DNA of 32,556 nt from CAYNFS01 sp964396685 (GTDB lineage Bacteria; Patescibacteriota; Doudnabacteria; UBA920; 2-01-FULL-46-14): assembly GCA_964396685.1 (NCBI GenBank), contig CAYNFS010000013.1, positions 1-32,556 on the forward strand, given 5' to 3'. Position numbers and translations under genes: made by a program. The notes below the pieces were generated by a model. It did not search any database. It had not been told where the DNA came from and worked only from the letters and a program-made list of their open reading frames with translations. How positions within the stretch are numbered: position 1 is the first letter of the stretch; every line of letters begins with the position of its first letter. Of this stretch, positions 1 through 7,986 are shown piece by piece.

Positions 1-3000
1 CTTCAGGCTCTGGAGTTTCCGCCCTTGCCTCCCGGGCCATGACTGGAAGTTATGCTTTCTACGACCTGACGATAAATGGGGCCGGGACTTTTACGGCTGG
101 AGTGGATGTTGCGGTCAGCAATGATCTTACGGTTTCCGGAGGAACTCTGGGAGGAACCAATAACATTACAATCAACGGCGGAGATGCCACGGGCAACGGC
201 ACAATCAATCTCACCGGCGGGACCTTTACTCTGGATGGCGGAGGCAATTTCGGCGGAGCGACGGCTTGGACGTTTTCCAGCCTCACATTCGGAGACGGTT
301 CAGGCGCCGCCACCACGACTGCGGGCAGTTCCGGAGGGATGACTGTTTCCGGAACTTTGACTGTCGCCAACAATCAAGGGCTCAAAGCCGGTTCTCTGAC
401 TTGGACCCTTTCCGGTTCGGGCACCCCTCTGGCCGTAAATGGCGGCTTTGACCGGCAAACTTCCACTTTTACCTACACTTCCGCCTCCGGCGTTTCGGCT
501 CTGGCAAACAGAGCCATGACCGGCTCTTACGCTTTCCGCAATTTGACAATCAACCAGAGCGGCCAGACTTTTACGGCCGGCGTGGCGCTGGAGGTCATGG
601 GCGATTTGACGGTTACCGCCGGCTCTCTGGTTTTGGGTTCAAATAATCTTACGACCGGCTCTTCCGGCGTTGCCAACTCCGGAAGCATCAAAGTCGCATC
701 AAGCCAAACACTAAATCAATCTTCATCCGGCATGACCACTATTCGTTCCTCCGCCTCCGGCTCAAACTGCATTGGTTCTGATGGCGCTTCTTGCGCAGGT
801 ACGGCTGGCACATTGGTCTTTGGTTCTCTCTCCATTGGCGCGGCCGCTTCTTCCACCGCGTTCACCACTACATTTGGGGGCGATGCACCCACAACCACTA
901 TTGACAATATTTTCACTATTACAGCCAACACTACGTTTAACGGCTCGGAAGGAGTCATTACTTTGACTAATTCCGGTACCCCATTTGTAAACAACGGCAC
1001 TTTCAATGCCCAAACGTCGACGATTCAATATACCGCTTCCTCGGTCAATATTTCTGCCGGGACCTATCAGGATTTGGAATTTAAACCCTCAAGCGGGAAC
1101 CCGACCTATACCCTGGGGACCGGAGCAAGCCAGACAATCACTGTTAATCATAGTTTGGTGATCGGGGATGGCGTAAACCCGGTAACCGTAACGGCGGCAA
1201 CAAATAATCCAAACATCGACGTTAATGGAGACGTGACTATAGCCTCCGGTGCGACATTTACCGCTCCTTCCTCTGGCACATTGAATGTTTCGCGCTTTTG
1301 GACCGCCAACGGCACTTTTGACCACAACAACGGTACGGTGATTTTTGACGGCACAGCCGCCGGTTTAGCCGTTGACGGCGATCTGGATGATAAGGCGAAA
1401 TTTTACAATGTGATCTTTAATGGCTCGGGCGGGCAGTGGTCAGTCTCTACCTCTACTATTGTGGTAAATGACTTGACCGTCACCGCCGGGACGCTTTCCG
1501 GTACCAACAATGTCACAGTCAATGGCGGAGATGTTACAGGAAACGGCGCTATTAATTTTAACGGCGGGACGTTTACTCTGGATGGGGCCGGAAACTTCGG
1601 CGGCTCATCCGCTTGGAACTTCAGTAATCTGACTTTGGGCGACGGTACGGGGGCGGCCACCACCACTACCACGGGAGCAGGCGATATTACAGTTTCAAAT
1701 ACTTTGACTGTGGCCAACAATCAAGGCCTGGATGCTGGTCCCAAAACCTGGACGCTTACTGGCACCAACGGCTCACCTTTGGCAATCAATGGCGGTTTTT
1801 CCGGAAATGCCTCGACTTTGGTATTTACGGGCAATAATCCTGGCGGCAATACTGCGATTGCCGCTTCGCTTAGCTATAACAATCTCACCCTGGATAATTC
1901 TTCGGAGACTTACACTTTGGAAGGAGCAACGACTTTGGGTGGGGATTTGACTATTACTGCCGGGATCTTGTCTGAAAGCACTGATGCCATGAAGATCACA
2001 GGCGGCGACGTTACTGGCGAGGGGACGATTAGTTTCAATGGCTCAAGCGCTTTTACGCTGTATAGCCCAAGCTCCTTTGGGGGAGGAACCGCCTGGACCT
2101 TCAATGACCTCACCTTTGGTGATAATCTGGCGGCCGCAACCTCGACCGCCGTAGGAGCAGGCGGCATTACGGTAGCCGGGATTCTAAGCATTACCGACAA
2201 CAATGGTTTGGATGCCGGCTCTAAGACCTGGACTTTATCAGGTTCTGGCACACCCTTGTCAGTTTCCGGCAGCCTTTCTGGCAGTAATTCAACTTTTACT
2301 TATATTTCTGGGTCGGGAGTTTCGGCTCTTTCTTCCCGCGCCATGACCGGCAGTTATGCTTATAACAATTTGACCATTAACGGAAGCGGGAACTTTACAA
2401 CCGGCGTTGATGTCACGGTAAGCAATGATCTTGCCCTAACCAGCGGCACTTTGGCTGGAACAAATAATATCACAGTAAACGGCGGGGATGTGACGGGATC
2501 TGGCGGTATTAATTTGACGGGCGGGACTTTCACACTTGACGGCACTGGCAATTTCGGCGACTCTTCCGCATGGACCTTCAACAATCTGACCTTTGGCGAT
2601 GGGGCCGGTTCTGCCGTCACTACGGCGGGAGGCAATGGTAACGTTACGGTCAACGCAACTTTGGCCATTGCGGCAAATCAAACTTTGAAAGCTGGCCCAA
2701 AGACCTGGACGCTTTCCGGTTCAGGCACTCCTCTGACTGTCACCGGAACGCTCGATGCAGAAAGCTCAACCATTGACTACACTGGAACTTCAGCGACTAC
2801 CATCACCGCCGCGACTTATAATAACTTGGGAATAAAACCAGGAGCTAATTCCTTGACTCACACTCTCGCCGGCGGTACAACGGCTGTGAACGGCAATTTG
2901 ACTCTGGGCAACGGAACCAACACCGGCGTGACAGTTACGGCCTCGCCAAACTCCACCACCTTTGACTTAAATGGCAGTCTCACGATCTCCGCCAATACCA

Positions 3001-3683
3001 CTTTTGCGGCCAACGGGAGCAATACCATGACTGTGGCGGGGAACTGGACCAATAACGGCAATTTCACCCACAATTCCGGAACGGTCAACTTTGACGGCAG
3101 CGGAGAGGCAACCATTTCCGGCGCGACAACTTTCAACCATTTTTCTTCAGCGACCCCCGGCAAGCTTTTGAAGTTTCAGAAGGCCTCGGGCGGCGCGCCG
3201 GTTTTTACCGTGGCTGGGAATATGACAATCAGCGGAATCGGAGGAGTTGGGGGCAAGGTCAGTCTCCAATCAGATCAAGCAGGCTCGCAGTGGCTGGTTC
3301 ATTTCACAGGGCCTCAATCAGGCATAACCGGTTCAGATATTCGCGATTCGGGATGTAATCCCGGATCCGCCAATGCCAATGTGGATTTATCGAATCGAGA
3401 CGGAGGAAATAACGGGAGTTGCTGGATTTTCGTTCCGCCCTCCAGAGGCAGCGGCAGTGGGGCGACAGAAGCAGGCTCGGGCGGAGGAACTCCGCAGACT
3501 GGCGGGGGAGGGGCGGGCAGTGGAGCCACCGAAGGCGGCTCGGGCGGAGGAACTCCGCAGACTGGCGGCAGCGGCGGCGGCAGCGGGGCGACAGAAGGCG
3601 CTGCTATTGAAGCCTTGCCCCGCACGGGAACTTCTTTCTTCGGCGCGATTAGCAATTTTCTGCGTCGGTTGACGGGATTTTGA
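1..3683 (+). CDS. Giant Ser/Thr/Gly/Asn-rich repeat surface protein, 5' partial, C-terminal LPRTG motif
   Basis: The reading frame is open from base 3, so the start lies upstream of the window; at least 1226 residues are present. The first codons (SGSGVSALASRAMTGSYAF) match an internal repeat seen again near 480-535 and 2310-2360. A module beginning WTF/WNF and ending GTPL/GSPL occurs four times (about 268-432, 1615-1776, 2095-2262, 2572-2736). The composition (G, T, S, N, alternating beta-like hydrophobics, almost no charge) suggests an exported beta-helix or beta-solenoid fibre. Near 3300-3430 there is a Cys-containing cap ending GSCWIF, then a Gly-rich linker, then LPRTG at 3615-3629, a short semi-hydrophobic stretch and RR. 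This resembles a sortase signal, but the tail is shorter than the classical form. Likely a cell-surface or adhesin-type protein; that function is inferred. Opposite-strand ORFs here are shadows of the repeat. Confidence 0.85.
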   Translation, partial: SGSGVSALASRAMTGSYAFYDLTINGAGTFTAGVDVAVSNDLTVSGGTLGGTNNITINGGDATGNGTINLTGGTFTLDGGGNFGGATAWTFSSLTFGDGSGAATTTAGSSGGMTVSGTLTVANNQGLKAGSLTWTLSGSGTPLAVNGGFDRQTSTFTYTSASGVSALANRAMTGSYAFRNLTINQSGQTFTAGVALEVMGDLTVTAGSLVLGSNNLTTGSSGVANSGSIKVASSQTLNQSSSGMTTIRSSASGSNCIGSDGASCAGTAGTLVFGSLSIGAAASSTAFTTTFGGDAPTTTIDNIFTITANTTFNGSEGVITLTNSGTPFVNNGTFNAQTSTIQYTASSVNISAGTYQDLEFKPSSGNPTYTLGTGASQTITVNHSLVIGDGVNPVTVTAATNNPNIDVNGDVTIASGATFTAPSSGTLNVSRFWTANGTFDHNNGTVIFDGTAAGLAVDGDLDDKAKFYNVIFNGSGGQWSVSTSTIVVNDLTVTAGTLSGTNNVTVNGGDVTGNGAINFNGGTFTLDGAGNFGGSSAWNFSNLTLGDGTGAATTTTTGAGDITVSNTLTVANNQGLDAGPKTWTLTGTNGSPLAINGGFSGNASTLVFTGNNPGGNTAIAASLSYNNLTLDNSSETYTLEGATTLGGDLTITAGILSESTDAMKITGGDVTGEGTISFNGSSAFTLYSPSSFGGGTAWTFNDLTFGDNLAAATSTAVGAGGITVAGILSITDNNGLDAGSKTWTLSGSGTPLSVSGSLSGSNSTFTYISGSGVSALSSRAMTGSYAYNNLTINGSGNFTTGVDVTVSNDLALTSGTLAGTNNITVNGGDVTGSGGINLTGGTFTLDGTGNFGDSSAWTFNNLTFGDGAGSAVTTAGGNGNVTVNATLAIAANQTLKAGPKTWTLSGSGTPLTVTGTLDAESSTIDYTGTSATTITAATYNNLGIKPGANSLTHTLAGGTTAVNGNLTLGNGTNTGVTVTASPNSTTFDLNGSLTISANTTFAANGSNTMTVAGNWTNNGNFTHNSGTVNFDGSGEATISGATTFNHFSSATPGKLLKFQKASGGAPVFTVAGNMTISGIGGVGGKVSLQSDQAGSQWLVHFTGPQSGITGSDIRDSGCNPGSANANVDLSNRDGGNNGSCWIFVPPSRGSGSGATEAGSGGGTPQTGGGGAGSGATEGGSGGGTPQTGGSGGGSGATEGAAIEALPRTGTSFFGAISNFLRRLTGF
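3474..3567 (+). repeat. 31-nt direct repeat in the Gly-rich linker
   Basis: An identical 31-nt sequence starting GGCTCGGGCGG and ending CAGACTGGCG occurs at 3474-3504 and 3537-3567, 63 nt apart, which keeps frame. It encodes GSGGGTPQTGG-type units of the linker before the LPRTG motif. Such tandem units can vary in number by slippage. Confidence 0.85.
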
Positions 3684-3721
3684 GCGGCAGGTAAAGTTAA
3701 ACTTGAGAGTGACAAAAACTT

Positions 3722-4144
3722 ATGTCAACCGAGGTAACAATCGAGCCAGAGTCTGCTCAAAAGAAAAAATTTCCCCTGTTCGCCGTGATATTGGTGATTA
3801 CGGCAATCGCGGCGGGCAGCGCGGCTTTTTATTTTTATCTCCAGCTATCCAAGCTGCGGTCCGCGCAATCCGTCAATTCTCAAACTGAAGTGCAAACTTT
3901 GGTGGAAGAAGTGGGCAAGCTGATAGTTTTGCCGCAGGATGAACAGCCAACCGTCGCAACTGTCGCTGACCCAGAGAGGCTTAAAGGACAGCCATTTTTC
4001 ACAAACGCCAAAAAAGGGGATAAGGTTTTGATTTATACCAATGCGCGCAAAGCCATACTCTATGACCCGGTCGCCAAAAAGATCGTGGAACTGGCCCCTC
4101 TTAATATCGGCACTATGACCGGAGCGCCCACCACCAGTCCGTAA
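3722..4144 (+). CDS. Small single-pass membrane-anchored protein, CPR-type, function unknown
   Basis: 140 aa, starting 38 nt after the giant repeat protein. A lysine-rich N-terminus (KKK near residue 16) precedes one hydrophobic segment at about 18-42, after which the chain should lie outside the membrane. The outer part has a predicted helical stretch and a conserved-looking block, KKGDKVLIYTNARKAILYDP, near residues 98-117, then a short Pro/Thr tail. From memory, small proteins with this KGDKVLIYTNARKAI block recur in Patescibacteria genomes; no function is known to me. Its position next to a surface fibre gene suggests a cell-envelope role, which is inference. Confidence 0.8.
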   Translation: MSTEVTIEPESAQKKKFPLFAVILVITAIAAGSAAFYFYLQLSKLRSAQSVNSQTEVQTLVEEVGKLIVLPQDEQPTVATVADPERLKGQPFFTNAKKGDKVLIYTNARKAILYDPVAKKIVELAPLNIGTMTGAPTTSP

Positions 4145-4147
4145 AAT

Positions 4148-4176
4148 TTGACTATTTTGGGCTGTTCTGCTATAAT
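4148..4176 (+). promoter_or_regulatory. Promoter for yjbQ-like gene
   Basis: TTGACT (4148-4153), a 17-nt spacer, then TATAAT (4171-4176) with an upstream TG that makes an extended -10. Expected transcription start is near 4183, giving a leader of about 117 nt before the ATG at 4300. Confidence 0.75.
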
Positions 4177-4241
4177 TTTATCAGTCTAAAAAAATCTTAC
4201 TGAAATTCAAACAAATGAAAATTGCAAAACGTTCGCTCTTA

Positions 4242-4282
4242 TCACCCCCGCGCCAAACAAACTCGTTGTGGTATGGGGGTGA
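4242..4282 (+). promoter_or_regulatory. 5' leader hairpin that could mask a GGGGGTGA ribosome binding site
   Basis: TCACCCCC (4242-4249) and GGGGGTGA (4275-4282) form a perfect 8-bp inverted repeat. GGGGGTGA is the same Shine-Dalgarno-like sequence found upstream of the MscS-like gene (4768-4775) and the DUF378 gene (23058-23065). Pairing would hide it. The distance to the ATG at 4300 is long (17 nt); the in-frame TTG at 4294 would be 11 nt away. Confidence 0.45.
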
Positions 4283-4299
4283 ATTTGGCTTTTTTGTTT

Positions 4300-4753
4300 A
4301 TGGCAGCATTTCAAAAAGAAATTTCTGTGGTGTCCCGGACCCAGTTTGAAATAATTGATATAACTCCTGAAGTTAAAAAAGCGGTTGCGCAAAGCAAAAT
4401 ATCTTCGGGAATNNNNNNNNNNAATCGCCGTAATTTTTTCGCCTCATACGACTGCAAGCATCAGGATTAATCAAGAGGAATCGCTTCTTAAACAGGATAT
4501 TATGAAACTTTTGTACAGGCTGGCACCCATAGATATAAACTACGCGCATGATTTTTTTGAAATCCGAACGAATATCAAGCCGGGGGAGCGTTCAAACGGC
4601 CACGCGCACGTCAAGGCCCTGCTTTTGGGCTCAAGCGAGGCTGTGCCGATCGTTTCTGGAAATCTTGTTTTGGGTGAGCGGCAAAACATTTTTTTTGTGG
4701 AATTTGACGGCGGCAGAAAAAGAAAAGCGATCGTGGAAGTACTCGGAGAATAA
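4300..4753 (+). CDS. yjbQ: YjbQ/UPF0047 family protein, interrupted by a scaffold gap
   Basis: The two halves belong to one UPF0047 protein: MAAFQKEISVV...DITPEV before the gap, and FSPHTTASIRINQEES, then NGHAHVKALLLGSSEAVP, LGERQNIFFVEFDGG after it. UPF0047 members include E. coli YjbQ, reported to have thiamine-phosphate synthase activity; the conserved HTT and H-A-H residues are present. The halves are in different frames across the 10 Ns (4413-4422). If the ends overlap by AAT they join in frame as SSGIAVIFSPHTT, giving about 146 aa, the usual family size. I therefore read the gene as intact and the gap as an assembly artefact. ATG 4300 is preferred because it matches the family N-terminus; TTG 4294 is an alternative. 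It probably shares a transcript with the next gene. Confidence 0.85.
4413..4422. other. Assembly gap (10 Ns)
   Basis: Ten Ns lie inside the yjbQ-like gene. The left edge ends GGAAT and the right edge begins AATCGCC, so the contig ends probably overlap by three bases and nothing is missing. Confidence 0.9.
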
Positions 4754-4785
4754 TTAATTTCGCGGAAGGGGGTGAGATTTAGAAC

Positions 4786-5463
4786 ATGCAAACTGGAGAA
4801 GTGATTGCGGTTTCTCTGCAAGGTCTTTATGAGAGGATTGCAAGTTTTATACCGGTGCTTCTGGTGGCGATCATCGTCTTGATTTTAGGCTGGCTTATCG
4901 GCGGGGCGTTGGGAAGCTTGGTCCAGAAAATTTTGGAAATTATCAAAATTGACAATCTTGCCAACAGCCTGGGTTTGGATAAACTTTCTGCCAGAACGGG
5001 CAAAAAGCTTTCGGTTGCCGCGTTTGGCAATTGGTTGCTCAAATGGTTTTTCATTGTCGCCACATTTGTGGCGGCTGCCGATATTTTGGGCCTCTCTCAA
5101 GTAAGCCAGTTTCTTTACGGCGAAGTGATCCCGTATTTCGGCAACGTCGTGGTCGCGGTGGCGATTTTGCTTATCGGGCTTGTGGGCGCGAATTTCCTGC
5201 AGGGCGTGGTGAAGCATTCTCTGCATGCGGGAGGGCTTCACACCTCTGACACTTTAGCCCTGCTGACCAAATGGGCGGTCGTGGTATTTGCCCTTTTGGC
5301 GGCGCTTACCGAACTTCGGGTCGCCTCTGATTTCATTCAAGACCTTTTCCGGGCCATCGTGGCGATGCTGGCGGTTGCCGGCGGAATTGCCTTTGGGCTC
5401 GGAGGCAGGGATCATGCCAAGAAAATCCTTGACTCTATTGAGGATGATTTGACAGGGAAGTAA
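4786..5463 (+). CDS. MscS-like protein with conserved TM-helix repeats and no cytosolic domain
   Basis: 225 aa with about five hydrophobic segments (roughly 18-42, 78-98, 112-138, 160-180, 186-205). The last segment runs into AGGIAFGLGGRDHAKKILD, which resembles the glycine-rich pore helix of MscS-type channels and the 'conserved TM helix' family. The MscS beta domain and C-terminal cage are absent, so gating cannot be assumed. Strong ribosome binding site GGGGGTGA at 4768-4775, 10 nt before ATG. It lies 32 nt after yjbQ and is followed by a terminator, so the two probably form one operon. Likely an inner-membrane channel or osmotic-stress protein; family assignment is fairly firm, function is inferred. 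Confidence 0.8.
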   Translation: MQTGEVIAVSLQGLYERIASFIPVLLVAIIVLILGWLIGGALGSLVQKILEIIKIDNLANSLGLDKLSARTGKKLSVAAFGNWLLKWFFIVATFVAAADILGLSQVSQFLYGEVIPYFGNVVVAVAILLIGLVGANFLQGVVKHSLHAGGLHTSDTLALLTKWAVVVFALLAALTELRVASDFIQDLFRAIVAMLAVAGGIAFGLGGRDHAKKILDSIEDDLTGK

Positions 5464-5485
5464 CAAAAAAATAACGCTTTGCAAT

Positions 5486-5514
5486 AAAAACCCCTCCGAT
5501 TGGAAGGGGTTTTT
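5486..5514. terminator. Bidirectional intrinsic terminator
   Basis: AAAAACCCCTCC, a GATT loop, then GGAAGGGGTTTTT. The stem is GC-rich and flanked by A and T runs, so it can end transcription from the MscS-like gene (plus) and the CAP gene (minus). Confidence 0.9.
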
Positions 5515-5565
5515 ATTCACGCTTAGCGTGGTCCCTGATTAATTCTATCCCCCGATATTCAAAAA

Positions 5566-6132
5566 TTATTGAACCGGGCTTGCAAACATCTGAACCGTAA
5601 ACACGGCCCCCTGTCCTTTGTAAGTTCCGGCTACGACGGCGATGCCGATTTCAGTGAAGAGGGGCGAGAGCAGATTCTCGCGGTGGGGATCGCTGTTTAT
5701 GAAATCATTTTCAAGCTCATACGGGTTGGTGTAATTGATGGCCAAATTCTCGCCGGCAGAAAGATATGCAAACGTTTGCGCTTTGATAAAGTCCCAGGGT
5801 TCAAGGCCGGAGGGCGAGGTGTGCGCGAAGTAGTTGTTTTGGAGCATGTCGCGGGCTTTGTCTTCGGCGGCTCGTGCAAGCTTGAGGCTTGACCGCAGGG
5901 GGGAAAGGCCCCTTTGAGTTCTGTCTTGATTTACAAGAAACAACAAATTATCAGGGGTGAGAATCCCTTCGGCGCTTCCTTGCCACGGCAAAGATACGAG
6001 GGAGAAAAGAAGCGCAAAGACTACGATTAAAGCCTTGAAAGCCGGGGTTTTTATTTTTTTTGGGAGCAAAAAAACTTGTTGCGGAAAAAATTGCCTGAAA
6101 TCGGCAAGGGCTAACTCGCGGGTATGAGACAT
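5566..6132 (-). CDS. CAP/SCP-domain (YkwD-like) secreted or anchored protein
   Basis: 188 aa. The N-terminus has basic residues (PKKIK) and a hydrophobic segment at about 33-50 (ALIVVFALLFSLVSL) ending near QGSAEG, so it is either a signal peptide or an anchor. The CAP domain runs from about residue 62: LVNQDRTQRGLSPL, then ARDMLQNNYFAHTSPSG, GENLAINY, and the signature FINSDPHRENLL. The conserved His of NNYFAHTSP and the His and Glu of the HRENLL region are visible. CAP proteins of the YkwD type are common in bacterial envelopes; their biochemical role is mostly unsettled. The gene has its own divergent promoter and a leader of about 100 nt that contains a repeat hairpin. Confidence 0.88.
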   Translation of the reverse strand: MSHTRELALADFRQFFPQQVFLLPKKIKTPAFKALIVVFALLFSLVSLPWQGSAEGILTPDNLLFLVNQDRTQRGLSPLRSSLKLARAAEDKARDMLQNNYFAHTSPSGLEPWDFIKAQTFAYLSAGENLAINYTNPYELENDFINSDPHRENLLSPLFTEIGIAVVAGTYKGQGAVFTVQMFASPVQ

Positions 6133-6147
6133 TGGGTTTTTATTTTT

Positions 6148-6201
6148 ACCCTGTTAAATAACTGCCTTTGGCGGTTGCCGCTTTGCGGCATTTAACAGGG
6201 T
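6148..6201. repeat. Palindromic three-way-junction repeat, class A (intergenic copy)
   Basis: Outer perfect 12-bp stem ACCCTGTTAAAT (6148-6159) / ATTTAACAGGGT (6190-6201). Inside are two hairpins, both with TTT loops: 6160-6176 (7 bp, one G-T) and 6177-6189 (GCCGC/GCGGC). The same architecture and nearly the same outer stem occur inside dinB at 18796-18853. Confidence 0.85.
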
Positions 6202-6240
6202 GAATTTTTGTTTCAATACTTTATTGAAGCTTGTACCGAT

Positions 6241-6269
6241 ATTATATCACAAAATTAGCCTCAAGTCCA
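6241..6269 (-). promoter_or_regulatory. Promoter for the CAP gene (minus strand)
   Basis: On the minus strand: TGGACT (6269-6264), a 17-nt spacer, then TATAAT (6246-6241) with TG upstream, an extended -10. It overlaps the region of the plus-strand pcm promoter, so the two genes are divergently transcribed. Confidence 0.65.
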
Positions 6270-6275
6270 GCGTGG

Positions 6276-6284
6276 TGATATAAT
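6276..6284 (+). promoter_or_regulatory. Extended -10 promoter of pcm, leaderless
   Basis: TGATATAAT at 6276-6284; the hexamer ends 6 nt before the ATG at 6291, so the predicted transcription start is the start codon itself. The -35 is weak (TTAGCC, 6255-6260), as is usual with an extended -10. There is no Shine-Dalgarno sequence. Confidence 0.7.
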
Positions 6285-6290
6285 AAATTC

Positions 6291-6914
6291 ATGAAAGCTC
6301 TCGTTGACAAATTGGTGCAGGAAGGGGCGCTAAAAACCCAGAGAATCATCGAGGCGTTTTTGGCGAATGACCGGAAATTTTTCGTTCCCCAAGAATTTAT
6401 GGACGAAGCCTATGCGGATGCACCTCTTCCCATAGGCGAGGGACAGACCATTTCCCAGCCATATACCGTGGCTTTTATGCTTGAGCTTTTGGAGCCGCAA
6501 GAGGGACAAAAAATTTTGGACATTGGTTTTGGTTCGGGATGGACGACGGCGATTTTGGCGCATATCGCGGGGAGGAAGGGGAAAGTATTTGGCGTGGAGG
6601 TTGTTCCGGAGATTTACGAATTTGGCCAGAAAAATTTGGCAAAGTTTGATTACAAAAATATCAAACTTTACAATCGTTCGGGATGGGAGGGGCTTCCAAG
6701 CGAGGCGCCGTTTGACCGGATTTTGGTCTCAGCCGCCGCCGTGGAAAAAGTGCCGCAAGCTTTGAAAGACGAGCTTAAACTCGGCGGGAGAATGGTAATC
6801 CCGGTTGGGCCGACTTTTAACTGCTCGGTTGAGCTTCTAGAAAAAGTTTCTGAAGATGAAGTTAAGCTGGTTGCGGACTATTCCGGATTTGCTTTCGTGC
6901 CTTTCGTTAGATGA
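6291..6914 (+). CDS. pcm: Protein-L-isoaspartate O-methyltransferase
   Basis: 207 aa, the usual size for the family. It transfers a methyl group from S-adenosylmethionine to isoaspartyl residues, beginning repair of aged proteins in the cytoplasm. The sequence shows the PCMT N-terminal pattern (RKFFVPQEFMDEAYAD), PIGEGQTISQPYTVA around 47-61, SAM motif I LDIGFGSGWTTAIL at 76-89, the acidic residue of motif II in GVEVVPE, and FDRILVSAAA. The usual Gly-Tyr of motif I is Gly-Trp. The start at 6291 is fixed by the -10 element 6 nt upstream. The next gene, mltG, begins 4 nt after the stop. Confidence 0.93.
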   Translation: MKALVDKLVQEGALKTQRIIEAFLANDRKFFVPQEFMDEAYADAPLPIGEGQTISQPYTVAFMLELLEPQEGQKILDIGFGSGWTTAILAHIAGRKGKVFGVEVVPEIYEFGQKNLAKFDYKNIKLYNRSGWEGLPSEAPFDRILVSAAAVEKVPQALKDELKLGGRMVIPVGPTFNCSVELLEKVSEDEVKLVADYSGFAFVPFVR

Positions 6915-6918
6915 TTTT

Positions 6919-7986
6919 ATGACGCAAATTTTAAATTTAATTAAATGGCTTCTAATACTGCTGATCATTTTCGCTTTGGCGTTTTTGATTTATGCGCTTG
7001 TCAAGATTAATCAGCCCCTGACCACGACGACTTCCGATAAAGTTTTTACGGTGCCCGCCGGCTTAACTAGCGGGCAAGTTGCGGAAAGTTTGGAGGAAGA
7101 GGGTTTGATCAGCAAGGCTTTCTTTTTTAAGCTTTATATTTATTTTAAAAAACAGGATGACAAGATCCAAGCCGGAAACTATGTGCTTTCAACTTCCATG
7201 TCCATTCGGGAGATTGCCGAGGCTTTGGTCTCCGGCGATGCGCTTTCCGACCAGATAAAATTTACCGCCATCGAAGGCTGGACAGCAGACGACATTGCGG
7301 AGTCTTTGGAAAAAAACGGGATCACCAAGAAAAGAGATTTTTTGAGGCTTAGTACAGCAGACTTCGCTTCCGAGTTTGAGTTTTTGAAAAATTTGCCGGC
7401 CAAGCATGCCAGCCTCGAGGGATTTTTGTTTCCTGACACTTATTTGTTTGACAAAGATTCCCCCCCGGAAGCCGTGGCTTACAAAATGCTTTTGAATTTT
7501 GACCGGAAATTGACCGCCCAAATACGCCAAGAAATAGAAGTTCAAAGGAAAACATTCTTTGGGATTGTGACTCTGGCTTCAATCGTTGAAAAAGAGGTTG
7601 GACGGAACGTCAAAGAGGGAGAAAAGTTGACTTTCCAAGACTTGGCCAAGCTTCGAGAAGAACGAAGACTGGTGGCTTCGGTATTTTATAATCGTCTGAA
7701 GATCGGCAAGCCTTTGGAGTCTGATGCCACCGTAACGTATATCACCGGAAGCCGCAGCAGCCGGGCCAGCTTGGAAGAGACCAAAATTGATTCGCCGTAT
7801 AATACTTATAAGTATCAGGGGCTGCCGCCAGGGCCGATATCCAATCCTTCTCTTGATTCAATAATGGCGGCGGTTAGCCCGGCCGAAAGCGATTATTTGT
7901 ATTTCTTGACGGCTCCGGACGGTACGGCTTATTTTGCCAGGACATTTGAGGAGCACCAGCAAAACCGGGCGAGGTATTTGGAATAA
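6919..7986 (+). CDS. mltG: Endolytic peptidoglycan transglycosylase MltG (YceG-like)
   Basis: 355 aa from ATG 6919. An upstream in-frame start at 6856 would overlap pcm by 59 nt and add a non-family N-terminus, so it was not chosen. One TM segment at about 8-27 anchors it in the membrane. A LysM-like subdomain follows (VPAGLTSGQVAESL...GNYVLSTSMS), then the catalytic region LASIVEKEVG with Glu224/Glu226, VFYNRLKIGKPLESDATVTY, SPYNTYKYQGLPPGPISNPS, and the end DGTAYFARTFEEHQ. MltG cuts nascent glycan strands and is thought to set their length. It is directly downstream of pcm, probably co-transcribed. The stop codon abuts a repeat element. Confidence 0.93.
   Translation: MTQILNLIKWLLILLIIFALAFLIYALVKINQPLTTTTSDKVFTVPAGLTSGQVAESLEEEGLISKAFFFKLYIYFKKQDDKIQAGNYVLSTSMSIREIAEALVSGDALSDQIKFTAIEGWTADDIAESLEKNGITKKRDFLRLSTADFASEFEFLKNLPAKHASLEGFLFPDTYLFDKDSPPEAVAYKMLLNFDRKLTAQIRQEIEVQRKTFFGIVTLASIVEKEVGRNVKEGEKLTFQDLAKLREERRLVASVFYNRLKIGKPLESDATVTYITGSRSSRASLEETKIDSPYNTYKYQGLPPGPISNPSLDSIMAAVSPAESDYLYFLTAPDGTAYFARTFEEHQQNRARYLE

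Noticed and set aside
1..3683. CRISPR-like repetition
   Set aside because: The repeats are long, imperfect, coding and without uniform spacers.
59..3715. Long ORFs on the minus strand and other frames of the repeat protein
   Set aside because: They are Pro/Val-rich mirror images of the Gly/Thr/Asn-rich repeats, have no start signals, and recur with the repeat period.
4183..4299. TPP riboswitch before yjbQ
   Set aside because: No CTGAGA-type conserved core could be found; only a simple hairpin is present.
4215..4349. Leader ORF (MKIAKRSLL...) before yjbQ
   Set aside because: It overlaps yjbQ in another frame, has no ribosome binding site and no recognisable features.
4222..4470. yjbQ as a frameshifted pseudogene
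   Set aside because: The frame change coincides with a placeholder N-run, and overlapping the contig ends restores the family sequence.
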